This document shows, in pieces, positions 9,401 through 17,692 of a stretch of DNA of 36,375 bases (its first letter is position 1; the number at the start of each line of letters is the position of its first letter). A model generated the notes under the pieces. It saw only the letters and a program-made list of their open reading frames with translations. It was not told where the DNA came from and searched no databases. Source of the DNA: Methylocystis sp. (GTDB lineage Bacteria > Pseudomonadota > Alphaproteobacteria > Rhizobiales > Beijerinckiaceae); NCBI GenBank assembly GCA_016177005.1, contig JACOWC010000054.1, positions 1 through 36,375 of the forward strand, read 5' to 3'. The position numbers and the translations under genes were made by a program.

Positions 9401-10835
9401 GTCCTTCGACAACATGACGGCGCTGCAAGCGAAGATCGCCGCGGAGTTTCGCCGCGACCCGGACGTGAAGGGCGTGACGTCGGTGCTGGGCGTCGGCCCC
9501 TTAAACGCGACGACCAATGTCGCGCGGCTCACCGTGATGCTGCAGCCGCGTAGCGAGCGCCGGGACAACGCCGACAAGATCGCCGACCGCCTGAAGGCGG
9601 CGGGCGAAAAAACCCCGGGCGTCACGCTTTACGTTCAGCCGGTTCAAGACATCCAGATCACCACGCGGCCGAGCCGGTCGCAGTATCAATATACGCTGAC
9701 CTCGGCCGACGGCGGGGAATTGCGGAGCTGGTCCAACCGATTGCTCGACCGCCTGCGCATGACGCCAGGCTTGCGCAACGTCGCCGCGGAAACCCAGGAC
9801 GGCGGTCTGCGCACGCTCATGCGAATCGACCGCGAGAAAATGGGGCGTCTCGGCATTTCGGCGCAAAATGTGGACGACGCGCTGAACGACGCTTTTGGGC
9901 AGCGGCAAATTTCGATCATTTACACCCAGTCGAATCAATATCGCGTCATTCTCGAAGCCGCGCCGCAATATCTGCGCGATCCGTCGGCGTTGGAGAAGCT
10001 TTATGTCGCGCCGCTTGGCGGCGGACCGCAAACGCCGCTTGCGGCTTTCGTGCGCCTGGAAAATCTCTCCGCGCCGCTTTCCGTCGCCCACCAGGATCAG
10101 TTTCCAGCCTCGACGATCAGTTTCGATCTTGCCGAGGGCTATTCGCTCGGCGACGCGGTGAAAATGATCGCCGACGCAGAAGCCGCGATCGGCATGCCGT
10201 CGTCGATCGTCGGCGTCTTCAGCGCAGACGCCGCAGAGTTCAACAAGTCGCTGGAAAGCGAACCCTGGCTCATTCTCGCGGCGATCGTGTCGATCTATGT
10301 CGTGCTCGGCGTTCTCTACGAGAGCTTCGCCCATCCCTTCACCGTCCTGACGACCCTGCCGTCGGCGGGCGTTGGCGCGCTGCTCGCTCTGCTCGCCTTG
10401 CACATTGAAATGTCGATTGTCGCGCTGATCGGCGTCGTGCTGCTGATGGGCATCGTCAAGAAGAATGCGATCATGATGATCGACTTCGCGCTTGACGCCG
10501 AGCGCGACGACGGACTGTCGGCGCATGACGCGATCGTGCGCGCCTGCCATCTGCGCTTCCGCCCGATCATGATGACGACGCTTGCGGCGCTATTCGGCGC
10601 TCTGCCGCTTGCGCTCTCACACGGGCCGGGAAGCGAGTTGCGCATTCCGCTCGGCGTCGCGATCATCGGCGGCCTGCTCCTCTCGCAGGCGCTGACGCTC
10701 TATACGACACCCGTCATCTATCTCGCCGTGGAGCGTCTGCGCGTTCGGCTGTCGCCGCCGGCCGAGCCGGGGTTCGCTGAGGAAAACGAGGTCGTCGAGC
10801 TGCCGAAAACGCCAACGCGCGAGGCCGCCGAGTGA
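6492..10835 (+). CDS. RND periplasmic adaptor (MdtA-like) in one open frame with RND pump (MdtB-like)
   Basis: A single uninterrupted frame of 1447 codons. Residues 1-403 are a complete HlyD/MdtA-type membrane fusion protein. It has an N-terminal anchor (about 8-25), a biotinyl-lipoyl strand (VTIRTQVDGRLL), a coiled-coil hairpin and a second lipoyl half (LDYATIRSPIDGRAGIRLVD). The beta-barrel and membrane-proximal domain end near GAKTQVMD. After a short Ala/Gly/Asp-rich linker comes Met404 (base 7701), which begins a complete RND pump. The start is the ATG at 6492, coupled to the oprM stop and preceded by GAGAGG. The adaptor C-terminus is periplasmic while RND pumps start in the cytoplasm, and no extra helix separates them. 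A true fusion is therefore awkward. Internal initiation, or a one-base frameshift that removed the adaptor stop, is more likely. Confidence 0.8.
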   Translation: MTRVSRRVLLAVGALALVMTLAWTYQAGKLPGFAAKDQGPDGARSGGPRGDRMVTVTAAKTRLDDVPVTIDAVGTVQALNTVTIRTQVDGRLLRLTFTEGQDVRKGDMLAEIDPALYQAQYDQAVAKKAQDEANLANARVDLTRYERLVVGNFASKQQHATQKATVAQLEALVRADKAAIDNAKTTLDYATIRSPIDGRAGIRLVDVGNILHASDPTGIVVITQLQPIYVVFTLPQQALPSVQKAQARGRAAVSALGPDNATPIETGELSVIDNQIDQQTGTVRIKATFANPKLSLWPGQFVNVRLMLDTLKNVVVAPSPAVQRGPNGAFVYVLGPNNIATMREVTTGRQDEKIAVVTSGLQPGEVVITSGFSRLSQGAKTQVMDTPSAASADADGAGGEDEKMNVSAPFIRRPVATSLLAFAVLLFGVMGYMRLPVSPLPQVDFPTIQVTTQLPGGNPDTIASLVTASLERQFGQIPSLTSMSSQSSFGLSQITLQFALDRDIDAAAQDVQAAINAAASTLPRSLPYPPVYAKVNPADTPILTLTLRSKTATLRDLSDRADTLIAPQLSQVSGVGRVTVQGGVRPAVRIQADLARLAANRISMEDLRFAIASANIAGAKGSLDGGRQSYTLDANDQILRAHQYNDIIVAWRSGAPVMLRDVAQVVDGLENARVGGWHDGEKTVVLDVLRQPGANIINTVELVKNELPQIQRALPAGMSLEIVNDRTVTIRASILEVQLTLVIAAALVVLVVQMFLRSWRATVIAGVSLPLSIIATFALMWAAGFSLDNLSLMALTIGTGFIVDDAIVMIENIVRNIEDGKAPRQAALDGARQIGFTVVSLTVSLIAVFIPLLFMTGIVGRMFREFALTLTMAVVVSAAISLTLTPMLCAALLRLAPPPGRSRWEELSSALDRAYHASLDWALKRETFMLAITVATLALTIALYIVIPKGFLPRQDTGVLSAVLEASPHASFDNMTALQAKIAAEFRRDPDVKGVTSVLGVGPLNATTNVARLTVMLQPRSERRDNADKIADRLKAAGEKTPGVTLYVQPVQDIQITTRPSRSQYQYTLTSADGGELRSWSNRLLDRLRMTPGLRNVAAETQDGGLRTLMRIDREKMGRLGISAQNVDDALNDAFGQRQISIIYTQSNQYRVILEAAPQYLRDPSALEKLYVAPLGGGPQTPLAAFVRLENLSAPLSVAHQDQFPASTISFDLAEGYSLGDAVKMIADAEAAIGMPSSIVGVFSADAAEFNKSLESEPWLILAAIVSIYVVLGVLYESFAHPFTVLTTLPSAGVGALLALLALHIEMSIVALIGVVLLMGIVKKNAIMMIDFALDAERDDGLSAHDAIVRACHLRFRPIMMTTLAALFGALPLALSHGPGSELRIPLGVAIIGGLLLSQALTLYTTPVIYLAVERLRVRLSPPAEPGFAEENEVVELPKTPTREAAE
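7701..10835 (+). CDS. mdtB: RND multidrug efflux pump subunit 1, MdtB-like (alternative start inside the longer frame)
   Basis: From the ATG at 7701 the frame encodes 1044 residues, the normal length for an HAE-1 RND pump. It starts NVSAPFIRRPVATSLL, almost identical to the start of the next gene (NVSAPFIKRPVATTLL). Proton-relay residues are visible: Asp401-Asp402 in VDDAIVMIEN (TM4) and Lys920-Lys921 in GIVKKNAIMMIDFAL (TM10). These match AcrB D407/D408 and K940 in context. The pump exchanges protons for exported compounds such as drugs, bile-salt-like molecules or metals; the substrate is not deducible. The upstream bases GAAGACGAAAAG are purine-rich but not a strong ribosome site. Two different pump genes behind one adaptor is the mdtABC arrangement, in which MdtB and MdtC form a heterotrimer. 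Confidence 0.7.
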   Translation: MNVSAPFIRRPVATSLLAFAVLLFGVMGYMRLPVSPLPQVDFPTIQVTTQLPGGNPDTIASLVTASLERQFGQIPSLTSMSSQSSFGLSQITLQFALDRDIDAAAQDVQAAINAAASTLPRSLPYPPVYAKVNPADTPILTLTLRSKTATLRDLSDRADTLIAPQLSQVSGVGRVTVQGGVRPAVRIQADLARLAANRISMEDLRFAIASANIAGAKGSLDGGRQSYTLDANDQILRAHQYNDIIVAWRSGAPVMLRDVAQVVDGLENARVGGWHDGEKTVVLDVLRQPGANIINTVELVKNELPQIQRALPAGMSLEIVNDRTVTIRASILEVQLTLVIAAALVVLVVQMFLRSWRATVIAGVSLPLSIIATFALMWAAGFSLDNLSLMALTIGTGFIVDDAIVMIENIVRNIEDGKAPRQAALDGARQIGFTVVSLTVSLIAVFIPLLFMTGIVGRMFREFALTLTMAVVVSAAISLTLTPMLCAALLRLAPPPGRSRWEELSSALDRAYHASLDWALKRETFMLAITVATLALTIALYIVIPKGFLPRQDTGVLSAVLEASPHASFDNMTALQAKIAAEFRRDPDVKGVTSVLGVGPLNATTNVARLTVMLQPRSERRDNADKIADRLKAAGEKTPGVTLYVQPVQDIQITTRPSRSQYQYTLTSADGGELRSWSNRLLDRLRMTPGLRNVAAETQDGGLRTLMRIDREKMGRLGISAQNVDDALNDAFGQRQISIIYTQSNQYRVILEAAPQYLRDPSALEKLYVAPLGGGPQTPLAAFVRLENLSAPLSVAHQDQFPASTISFDLAEGYSLGDAVKMIADAEAAIGMPSSIVGVFSADAAEFNKSLESEPWLILAAIVSIYVVLGVLYESFAHPFTVLTTLPSAGVGALLALLALHIEMSIVALIGVVLLMGIVKKNAIMMIDFALDAERDDGLSAHDAIVRACHLRFRPIMMTTLAALFGALPLALSHGPGSELRIPLGVAIIGGLLLSQALTLYTTPVIYLAVERLRVRLSPPAEPGFAEENEVVELPKTPTREAAE

Positions 10836-13800
10836 ACGTCTCCGCGCCTTTCATCAAACGGCCGGTCGCGACGACGCTGCTTGCGGCGGCGCTGTTCCTC
10901 CTTGGCGCCGTCGCTTATTTTTTCCTGCCTGTCGCGAGCCTGCCGGCGGTCGATTTTCCGATCATCGGCATTGGCGCATTGCGGCCCGGCGCCGATCCGC
11001 AAACAATGGCGGCGTCCGTAGCGGCGCCGCTCGAACGGCGCCTCGCCACCATCGCGGGACTGAACGAGCTGACATCGGCTAATTCGCTCGGCTCGACGCA
11101 GATCATCGCCCAGTTCGACATCTCGCGGCCGCTCGACGGCGCGGCGCGCGACGTTCAGGCGGCGATCAACGCCGCGATCACCGACCTGCCGTCCGATCTG
11201 CCGACGTTGCCGACCTATCGAAAGGCGAGCCAATCCAGCATGCCCGTGCTCGTGCTGGCGATGACCTCCGACACCTTGCCGACAAGCGCAATTTTCGACG
11301 CGGCCGATTCCGTGATCGCGCAGCGCGTTTCTCAGGTTCCTGGCGTCGCTGAGGCGCGACTCGCCGGCGCCGAGCAGCCGGCGATCCGGGTCCAGGTCGA
11401 CAGCGCGCGGCTCGCCGCAATGGGGCTCGGCGTCGACGCCGTCGCCAATGCGCTCAACGCCGCCAACGCCCATTCCGCCGTCGGCGCGCTCGGCGGCGAT
11501 TCGCGCGAGGTCACGCTAGCGACGACCGATCAGCTATCGACGCCCGAAGACTATCGCAACATCGTCATCGCATCGCGCAATGGGGCGGTCGTCAAGCTCG
11601 GCGACGTCGCCACGGTCGAGCTCGGCGTCAAGAACCGAAACGCCGCCGGGTGGTTCAACGGCAAGCCCGCCGTCCTCCTGATCGTCACCAAACAACCCAA
11701 CGCCAATGTGATCGACACGGTCGATCAGATTAAGGCGCTGCTGCCGCGGCTTCAGGAATGGATTCCAAGCGGCGTCAAAATCAATGTCCTCGCCGACCGC
11801 ACGCAGACGATCCGCGCCAGCATTCATGACATTCAGCGCACACTGGCGATCTCCATCGTTCTGGTGATGATGGTCGTCTATGTGTTTTTGCGCCGCTCGA
11901 CTCCGGTCATAGCGGCCGGCGTCACCGTGCCGCTCTCTCTGGTGGGCACCTGCGCAGCGATGTGGGTGGCCGGCTTCTCGATCGACAATCTGTCGCTGAT
12001 GGCGTTGACGATTTCAGTCGGCTTCGTCGTCGACGACGCCATCGTCATGATCGAAAACATCCAAAGCAACTCTGAGCGCGGTCTGGGCCGCCTGGAAGCC
12101 GCGCTGGTGGGCGCAAGACAGATCGGCTTCACCGTCGTTTCGATCAGCCTGTCGCTCGTCGCCGTTTTCATTCCGCTCCTTTTCATGGAAGGCGTGATGG
12201 GCCGGCTGCTGCGCGAATTCTCCTGGACGCTGACGTTCGCGATTGCGATTTCGACGGTCATCTCCCTTACGGTGACGCCGATGATCTGCGCGCGACTGCC
12301 CGCGCCCCGTGAGAAGACGCCTTCGCGCTTCGACCGGATCATCGAGGGCGGTCTCGACCGGGTGGTGGACTTTTACGCGCGCAGCCTGCGGCCAGTGATC
12401 GATCATCCCTGGGCCACGCTCATTGTCGTGGTCATCTCGATCGCCTGGACGGCCCGTCTTTACGAGACGATCCCAAAAGGCACGTTGCCGCAGGACGATA
12501 TCGGCCTGATCAATGGAACGACCGAGGCCTCTGGCGACGTTTCGTTCACCGAGATGGCGCGTTTGCAGCGGCTCGCTTCCGAAACGCTGCTCGCCGATCC
12601 CGACGTCGTCAATGTCGGCTCCTTCATCGGCGCCGCGCATTTGACGGCCTCGATGAATCAGGGACGGCTGTTCGTCGCCTTGAAGCCCGCCGACGAGCGG
12701 CGCGCGTCGAGCAAGGAAGTGATCGCGCGCCTGCGCGGCGAATTCGCGAAAATCCCTGGCCTTAGCGTGTTTATGGTGCCTTCACAGGATTTGCGAGCGG
12801 GCGGTCGGCTGAGCAAGGCGCAATATCAGTTCACCCTGTCGAGCCCGTCTGTCGAGATTCTCGAGGCGTGGCGCGACAAGGTGCTGGAACGGCTGAAGAA
12901 GGCGCCGGAACTCATCGACGTGACGTCCGACCAGGAGCGCGGCGGCCTCCGCGCCAATGTCGTCATCGATCGCAACGCGGCCGCTCGCATGAACGTCCAG
13001 ATCGCCGCCATCGACGCGGCCTTGAATAGCGCTTTCGGCCAGCGGCAAGACGCGATTGTCTATACCCAGCGCAACCAGTATCGCGTCGTCTATGAGACGC
13101 CGCCTGAACGCCAGCGGGACATTCGCGACCTTGCTGGAATCTATGTCGCCTCGACGACCGGCGATCAGGTTCCGCTCACTGCGCTCGCGCATATCGAACG
13201 CAGCGCGACGCCGCTCGTCGTCCATCATCAGGGCGTCGTGCCGGCGACGACGATTTCCTACAATGTCGCGCCCGGCTACAGTCTCGACGCGACCGTCGCG
13301 GCGATTGAAAAGGCGATCGCGGAGCTCAATCCGCCGGGCGGTCTGCGCGCCGAATTCGCCGGCGACGTAGCGGACTTCCGTAAGATGGCGGCCGGAATGG
13401 CGGGGCTGATCCTCGCCGCCCTGCTCTCAGTCTACATCATTCTCGGCATTCTTTACGAAAGCCTCATCCATCCGATCACCATCATCTCGACCCTGCCATC
13501 GGCAGGCCTCGGCGCGCTGCTGTCGCTCGAACTGTTCGGCGTCGAATTCACCATCATGGCCTTTATTGGCATTTTACTGCTGATCGGCATCGTAAAAAAG
13601 AACGGGATCATGCTGGTCGACTTCGCCTTGCAGGCGGAGCGCGAAGGCGGCCTGTCCGTGCATGACGCGGCGCTCGAAGCGGCGCGCGAGCGCTTCCGCC
13701 CAATTCTGATGACGACGCTTGCGGCGACCTTCGGCGCGCTGCCGCTCGCCTTTGCGACCGGGATCGGGGCCGAACTTCGGCGTCCGCTCGGCATCACCAT

Positions 13801-13942
13801 CGTCGGCGGATTGCTGCTCAGCCAGGCGCTAACGCTTTATACGACGCCGGTCATCTATCTGCTGATGAGCAAGCTTCGGCGCAAAAAACCGGCCACGCCG
13901 GCGCATGAGCGCGTCACGCCGCTCAAAGCCCACGGCGCTTGA
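10832..13942 (+). CDS. mdtC: RND multidrug efflux pump subunit 2, MdtC-like
   Basis: A 1036-residue HAE-1 RND pump with both halves complete. TM1 follows NVSAPFIKRPVATT, Asp401-Asp402 sit in VDDAIVMIENIQSN, and the TM10 lysines are in GIVKKNGIMLVDFAL. The start is GTG at 10832, overlapping the TGA of the preceding pump (GTGA), so translation is coupled. It is a clear paralogue of the preceding pump, and the pair with one adaptor and one OprM suggests an MdtABC-type heteromeric exporter spanning both membranes. The operon appears to end here: a composite palindromic repeat begins two bases after the stop, and the next gene is on the other strand. Which pump is the proton-translocating partner cannot be decided, since both retain the acidic pair. 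Confidence 0.88.
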   Translation: MNVSAPFIKRPVATTLLAAALFLLGAVAYFFLPVASLPAVDFPIIGIGALRPGADPQTMAASVAAPLERRLATIAGLNELTSANSLGSTQIIAQFDISRPLDGAARDVQAAINAAITDLPSDLPTLPTYRKASQSSMPVLVLAMTSDTLPTSAIFDAADSVIAQRVSQVPGVAEARLAGAEQPAIRVQVDSARLAAMGLGVDAVANALNAANAHSAVGALGGDSREVTLATTDQLSTPEDYRNIVIASRNGAVVKLGDVATVELGVKNRNAAGWFNGKPAVLLIVTKQPNANVIDTVDQIKALLPRLQEWIPSGVKINVLADRTQTIRASIHDIQRTLAISIVLVMMVVYVFLRRSTPVIAAGVTVPLSLVGTCAAMWVAGFSIDNLSLMALTISVGFVVDDAIVMIENIQSNSERGLGRLEAALVGARQIGFTVVSISLSLVAVFIPLLFMEGVMGRLLREFSWTLTFAIAISTVISLTVTPMICARLPAPREKTPSRFDRIIEGGLDRVVDFYARSLRPVIDHPWATLIVVVISIAWTARLYETIPKGTLPQDDIGLINGTTEASGDVSFTEMARLQRLASETLLADPDVVNVGSFIGAAHLTASMNQGRLFVALKPADERRASSKEVIARLRGEFAKIPGLSVFMVPSQDLRAGGRLSKAQYQFTLSSPSVEILEAWRDKVLERLKKAPELIDVTSDQERGGLRANVVIDRNAAARMNVQIAAIDAALNSAFGQRQDAIVYTQRNQYRVVYETPPERQRDIRDLAGIYVASTTGDQVPLTALAHIERSATPLVVHHQGVVPATTISYNVAPGYSLDATVAAIEKAIAELNPPGGLRAEFAGDVADFRKMAAGMAGLILAALLSVYIILGILYESLIHPITIISTLPSAGLGALLSLELFGVEFTIMAFIGILLLIGIVKKNGIMLVDFALQAEREGGLSVHDAALEAARERFRPILMTTLAATFGALPLAFATGIGAELRRPLGITIVGGLLLSQALTLYTTPVIYLLMSKLRRKKPATPAHERVTPLKAHGA

Positions 13943-13943
13943 A

Positions 13944-14064
13944 GTTAGAGCGCGGCTCGCGAAAAAGTGGACGCCGGTTTTTCGCGCAGCGCGCGCTCTA
14001 AGTTTTTGGAATCGATCACGTCATCTGCGTTTAGGCGATTCCGCCCAAATGCAGCGTGGTCTAG
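13944..14064 (-). repeat. Composite palindromic intergenic repeat, copy 1
   Basis: About 120 bp, in reverse orientation relative to copies 2 and 3. Two hairpin modules are joined by a spacer containing GGAATCGATCACGTCATC. One module has arms built on AGAGCGCGC and an inner GAAAAA/TTTTTC pair. The other is built on TTTAGGCGATTCCGCCCAAA with a slightly imperfect stem. It fills the gap between two convergent genes, and its last bases (CTAG) supply the TAG stop of the 95-residue gene on the minus strand. It may act as a two-way transcription barrier. It encodes no transposase. Confidence 0.85.
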
Positions 14065-14348
14065 TGCGCCGGCGTCTGCGGCGTCTCGAAGAAGAAGCGC
14101 AGCACCTGGGCGGCGCCGCAATCCTCAATCGGCACATGCCAGAACTTCGAATCGAGATCGGGGAAGCGCTCCATCGGCAATTGAATCTGCGTCAGTCGCG
14201 CGTGATTGTCGAAGCCGCGCAGCATGGCGCGTTCGAACAATTTCAGGAGCTGCGCTTCGCAGTCTGGCACTTCGGTTACGGTGAGAATCGTGTTGTTGGC
14301 GAGGGGGAAGGCTTTTTCGAACAGCTGTTCCAAATTTACCGGCGCCAT
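14061..14348 (-). CDS. Hypothetical protein, 95 residues, last gene of the cobalamin block
   Basis: The frame is open further upstream, but the ATG at 14348 has a GGAG 8 bases before it and gives a compact soluble protein starting APVNLEQLFEKAF. I do not recognise a family. It has two cysteines (VPDCEAQ and IEDCGAAQ), a basic FERAMLRGFDNHARLTQ helix and an aromatic stretch FWHVP. There is no signal peptide or membrane segment. Because the sequence is well structured and has a ribosome site, I consider it a real gene. It lies 146 bases downstream of bluB on the same strand and may be co-transcribed. The gap holds a GC-rich palindrome near 14472-14489 without a clear T-run. Its stop codon is contributed by repeat copy 1. 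Confidence 0.6.
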   Translation of the reverse strand: MAPVNLEQLFEKAFPLANNTILTVTEVPDCEAQLLKLFERAMLRGFDNHARLTQIQLPMERFPDLDSKFWHVPIEDCGAAQVLRFFFETPQTPAH

Positions 14349-14494
14349 GTTCGCGTCTCCGACGCCCCGTGGGGCTTCGACCATCCGGCGTTCCTGATGC
14401 TCCAACCTTTCACGCGTCGCGCTGAAAAAACCAGCGCCGCTAAAAGGTCGTCTACAGTAGTCCACAGGAAAGCTCGGCCGAGCCTTTCAGCTAT

Positions 14495-15220
14495 TTAAGG
14501 CGGGTTTGTGGAAGCGGCCAGTTCTCCCCATCTGTCCTCGAAAATCAGATTCTCCAAAGGAAGCCGCGACGCCCAGCGCTTGACCTCGAGTTCTGGCGAT
14601 CTGTAGGCCTTCGCGACATAGCCGACGCAGAGATAGGCGATGATCGCTATCTCACTGGGAATATTGAAGATCTGGCGCAGGTCGTCTGCCCTGACGATGC
14701 TCACCCACCCCACGCCGACGCCTTCGGCGCGAGCCGCAAGCCATAGATTTTGCACGGCGCAGGCGGTGCTGAGAATGTCGGTGTCGGGCTGCTGGCTGCG
14801 CCCGAGCCCCGTCGCGCCGAAGCGGGCGCGGTCGCAGGTGACGCAAATATTGAGCGGCGCCTTCAAGATGCCTTGCAGCTTGAGGCTCCGGTAGAGCGAA
14901 CGCCGCTCCGGCTCCAACGCCTGTTCCTCCGCGTCACAGGCGCGCAAAAAGGCCTCGTAGGCTGCGCGCCGCTTCTCGATATTTCTGACAAGGATGAAGT
15001 TCCATGGCTGCATGAAGCCGACCGACGGCGCGTGATGCGCGGCGTCGAGGATTCGCAGCAGCACTTCGCGCGGCACATCGTCGGGAAGGAATTCATCCCG
15101 AACGTCGCGGCGCGCATGGATGACGCGATAGATCGCCGCCCGCTCGGCCTCGCTAAAAGCGGCGACCGGCGCCAGATCGTCCCGCGGCTCATCCGGCGAC
15201 TTCGGCGCATCAGCCGCCAT
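14495..15220 (-). CDS. bluB: 5,6-dimethylbenzimidazole synthase BluB
   Basis: BluB is a flavin-destroying nitroreductase-fold enzyme. It uses FMNH2 and oxygen to make 5,6-dimethylbenzimidazole, the lower ligand of cobalamin. The 241-residue product carries the family signature strings VIHARRDVRDEFLPDDVP, APSVGFMQPWNFILV, CDRARFGATGLGR and CAVQNLWLAARAEGVGVGWVSI. It lacks the domain fusions seen in some organisms. The ATG at 15220 follows GGAGAG by 7 bases and overlaps the 3' end of the preceding cob gene by 11 bases. A longer frame exists but would run further into that gene. BluB needs oxygen, which fits an obligate aerobe such as a methanotroph. Confidence 0.93.
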   Translation of the reverse strand: MAADAPKSPDEPRDDLAPVAAFSEAERAAIYRVIHARRDVRDEFLPDDVPREVLLRILDAAHHAPSVGFMQPWNFILVRNIEKRRAAYEAFLRACDAEEQALEPERRSLYRSLKLQGILKAPLNICVTCDRARFGATGLGRSQQPDTDILSTACAVQNLWLAARAEGVGVGWVSIVRADDLRQIFNIPSEIAIIAYLCVGYVAKAYRSPELEVKRWASRLPLENLIFEDRWGELAASTNPP

Positions 15221-16238
15221 CGACGCTCTCCAGCGCTGCGGCGAGCCGCGCCCAGGCGGCGTCGCCGCCCGGCAGACCAAACCGCAGCCAGTGCGGTTTT
15301 TCGGCGAAGGCGCGCGTCAATATCCCGAGCGATGCAAGATGGGCGAACCGGCGCACGGCCTGCGGATGCGCCGCCAGCCGAAACAAGTTTGTCCCGCCCA
15401 CGATCTGAAAGCCCGCCCGCATCAGAAGCGCGTCGAGGCGCGCCGCGCCCCGCGCGCTCGCTTGCGCGGCGTTCGCGCGCCATGACTCGTCGGCAAGCGC
15501 GCGGGCCCCGATGGCGAGCGCCAGACCCGACACGGCCCAGGGTCCGAGCGCGGCGCGAAGCTTCGCCGCGCGGGCACGTGCGCAGATCGCGAAGCCAAGC
15601 CGCACGCCGGGGAGGCCATAGGCCTTTCCGAAGGACCGCAGCACGACGAGGGCGTTGTTGTTCGCCAAGCGCGCCACGCTGCGTTCCGGCGTGAAGTCCA
15701 TAAAAGATTCATCGACGATCAGCAGGCGGCCACGCTGCGACATCGGATTGGCCACGGACAATATCTCTCCGGGTTCGAGGAGCCGTCCGTCGGGATTGTT
15801 GGGATTGACGATCACGCCGACATCGGCGTCCGCAAGCGCATCCAAAGTTTCCACAACATCGACCTGCGCGCCCGAAGCGGTCCAGCAAACGGCGTGCTCC
15901 GCATAGGTGAAACCGAGGATCGCGACTCGCGTCGCCGGAAAAACGCGCGGCAGCAACTGGATGAAAGCTTGCGCCCCGCCGCCCGCGACGATTTCGACGC
16001 CGGCCGGAGCGCCATAGCTCCGGCGCGCCGCGCAGTCGAGCGCGGCGAAAGCGTCATCGTCGGGAAGTCGCGTAAAAACCTCGTCGGCGAGCGGCGGCGG
16101 CGGATAGGCGCGCGGATTGACGCCCGTCGACAAATCGATCCAGGGCTGCGGCGCGTCGGGATAGAGACGGCGCGCGGCGTCGAGTCGGCCGCCATGCGCG
16201 ACGATCGGCGGCGCGCCGATTGCAGAATGCGCCGTCAT
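15210..16238 (-). CDS. cobD: Threonine-phosphate decarboxylase (CobD; CobC in the aerobic nomenclature)
   Basis: A fold-type I PLP enzyme of 342 residues. It makes (R)-1-amino-2-propanol O-phosphate for the nucleotide-loop arm of cobalamin. Visible motifs are IDLSTGVNP near the N-terminus, VNPNNPDGR for cofactor and substrate contact, IVDESFMDF, and [15 protein letters not shown] with the Schiff-base lysine at about residue 205. A C-terminal RFGLPGG carries the carboxylate-binding arginine. The ATG at 16238 overlaps the cobQ stop as ATGA and is preceded by GGGAG. In-frame ATGs further upstream lie within cobQ and were not chosen. Confidence 0.9.
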   Translation of the reverse strand: MTAHSAIGAPPIVAHGGRLDAARRLYPDAPQPWIDLSTGVNPRAYPPPPLADEVFTRLPDDDAFAALDCAARRSYGAPAGVEIVAGGGAQAFIQLLPRVFPATRVAILGFTYAEHAVCWTASGAQVDVVETLDALADADVGVIVNPNNPDGRLLEPGEILSVANPMSQRGRLLIVDESFMDFTPERSVARLANNNALVVLRSFGKAYGLPGVRLGFAICARARAAKLRAALGPWAVSGLALAIGARALADESWRANAAQASARGAARLDALLMRAGFQIVGGTNLFRLAAHPQAVRRFAHLASLGILTRAFAEKPHWLRFGLPGGDAAWARLAAALESVDGG

Positions 16239-17692
16239 CGCGCCATCTCCCATAGCGCCTCGAGATTGATATGGCGCGCGCAATGCGCCGCAAGCGCATC
16301 GAGCGTTTCTTCGATCGACTCCTCATAGCGCAGCGGCGACGGCGGCGCGCCGAGCATGCGCAGCAGCGACCCGCGCAAAGAATCATCGGCGAATATCCCA
16401 TGTGCATAGGCGCCGACGACAAGGCCGTCGCGCGAGATCGCGCCATCGATGCGTCCGTCAGCAAGTCGCAACGCAGGCCGCTCGCAATCTGGACCGGAGG
16501 TTTCGCCGACATGCATCTCGTAGCCGCAAAAAGGCGCGTCGAAAATCGGCGCATAACCGCTGACTGGCGTTAGCGTCTTTTCTCCGGTCAGCGCGGTCTC
16601 AACGTCGAGGAGACCCAACCCTCGCGCGTCGCCGGCGGCGCCCTCGACGCCAAGCGGATCGCGAATGACGCGGCCGAGCATCTGATAGCCGCCGCAGACG
16701 CCGAAGACGCGGCCGCCGCGACGCACATGCGCGAGAATGTCGATGTCCCAGCCATTGGCGCGCAGCGCCGCGAGGTCTGCGATCGTCGCTTTCGATCCCG
16801 GCAGGATGACGAGTTGCGTCTCCGGCGGCAGCGGTTCGCCGTCCTTGAGGAAAATCACGCGCGCGCCGGGTTCGGCCTTCAGCGGATCGAGGTCGTCGAA
16901 ATTGGCGATATGCGGCAAGAGCGGAACGGCGATGACGACCCCGTCGCCAAGACCATGACTTTGTCCGCGCAACCCGAATGCGTCTTCGGCCGGCAGCCGC
17001 GCGGCGGCGTCGAAAAACGGCACGAGACCGAGCGATCGCCATCCGGTCCGCTGTTCGACAAAGCGCAGGCCATCGTCGAACAGCGATGCGTCGCCGCGAA
17101 ACTTGTTGACGATGAAACCCTCGATCATCGCCGCATCATCATCGTCGAGCGCCGCCTTGCAGCCGATGAGTTGCGCGATGACGCCGCCGCGGTCGATGTC
17201 GCCGACGAGCGCCACCGGCGCGTCGACTTCGCGAGCAAAGCCCATATTGGCGATGTCGTTCCTGCGCAGATTGACCTCGGCGGCGCTACCGGCGCCTTCG
17301 ACAATGACGATGTCGCTTTCCGCCTTCAGCCGCGCATAGCTTTCGAGCAAAGGCCGCATCAGGCGAGGCTTTAAATCCTGATAGTCGCGCGCCTTCGCCT
17401 GGCCGACAACGCGTCCCTGAACGACGATTTGGGCGCCAGAGGCGCCTTGCGGCTTGAGCAGCACGGGATTCATGTCGATACGAGGCGTAAGGCGCGCAGC
17501 GCGCGCCTGCAAGGCCTGGGCGCGGCCGATCTCGCCGCCGTCTATGGTCACGGCGGCGTTGTTCGACATGTTCTGCGGCTTGAAGGGCGCGACCTTGACG
17601 CCGCGATTGGCGAAGGCGCGCGCCAGTCCGGCGACGAGGAGCGATTTGCCGACGTCGGAGCCCGTGCCCTGGATCATCAGCGTGCGGCTCAT
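16235..17692 (-). CDS. cobQ: Cobyric acid synthase (glutamine-hydrolysing)
   Basis: CobQ/CbiP amidates carboxylates b, d, e and g of adenosylcobyrinic acid a,c-diamide, using glutamine and ATP. The 485-residue length is typical. The N-terminal dethiobiotin-synthase-like ATPase domain starts [12 protein letters not shown] and includes [10 protein letters not shown]. The C-terminal class I amidotransferase domain has [11 protein letters not shown] and the nucleophile Cys333 in [10 protein letters not shown], with a late His in YAHGIF. The ATG at 17692 overlaps the cobK stop (ATGA), so the chain cobK-cobQ-cobD is tightly coupled. Confidence 0.96.
   Translation of the reverse strand: MSRTLMIQGTGSDVGKSLLVAGLARAFANRGVKVAPFKPQNMSNNAAVTIDGGEIGRAQALQARAARLTPRIDMNPVLLKPQGASGAQIVVQGRVVGQAKARDYQDLKPRLMRPLLESYARLKAESDIVIVEGAGSAAEVNLRRNDIANMGFAREVDAPVALVGDIDRGGVIAQLIGCKAALDDDDAAMIEGFIVNKFRGDASLFDDGLRFVEQRTGWRSLGLVPFFDAAARLPAEDAFGLRGQSHGLGDGVVIAVPLLPHIANFDDLDPLKAEPGARVIFLKDGEPLPPETQLVILPGSKATIADLAALRANGWDIDILAHVRRGGRVFGVCGGYQMLGRVIRDPLGVEGAAGDARGLGLLDVETALTGEKTLTPVSGYAPIFDAPFCGYEMHVGETSGPDCERPALRLADGRIDGAISRDGLVVGAYAHGIFADDSLRGSLLRMLGAPPSPLRYEESIEETLDALAAHCARHINLEALWEMAR

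Noticed and set aside
14471-14490. A terminator between bluB and the 95-residue gene (AAAGCTCGGCCGAGCCTTT)
   Set aside because: The palindrome is real but no T-run follows on the minus strand, so an intrinsic terminator is not supported.
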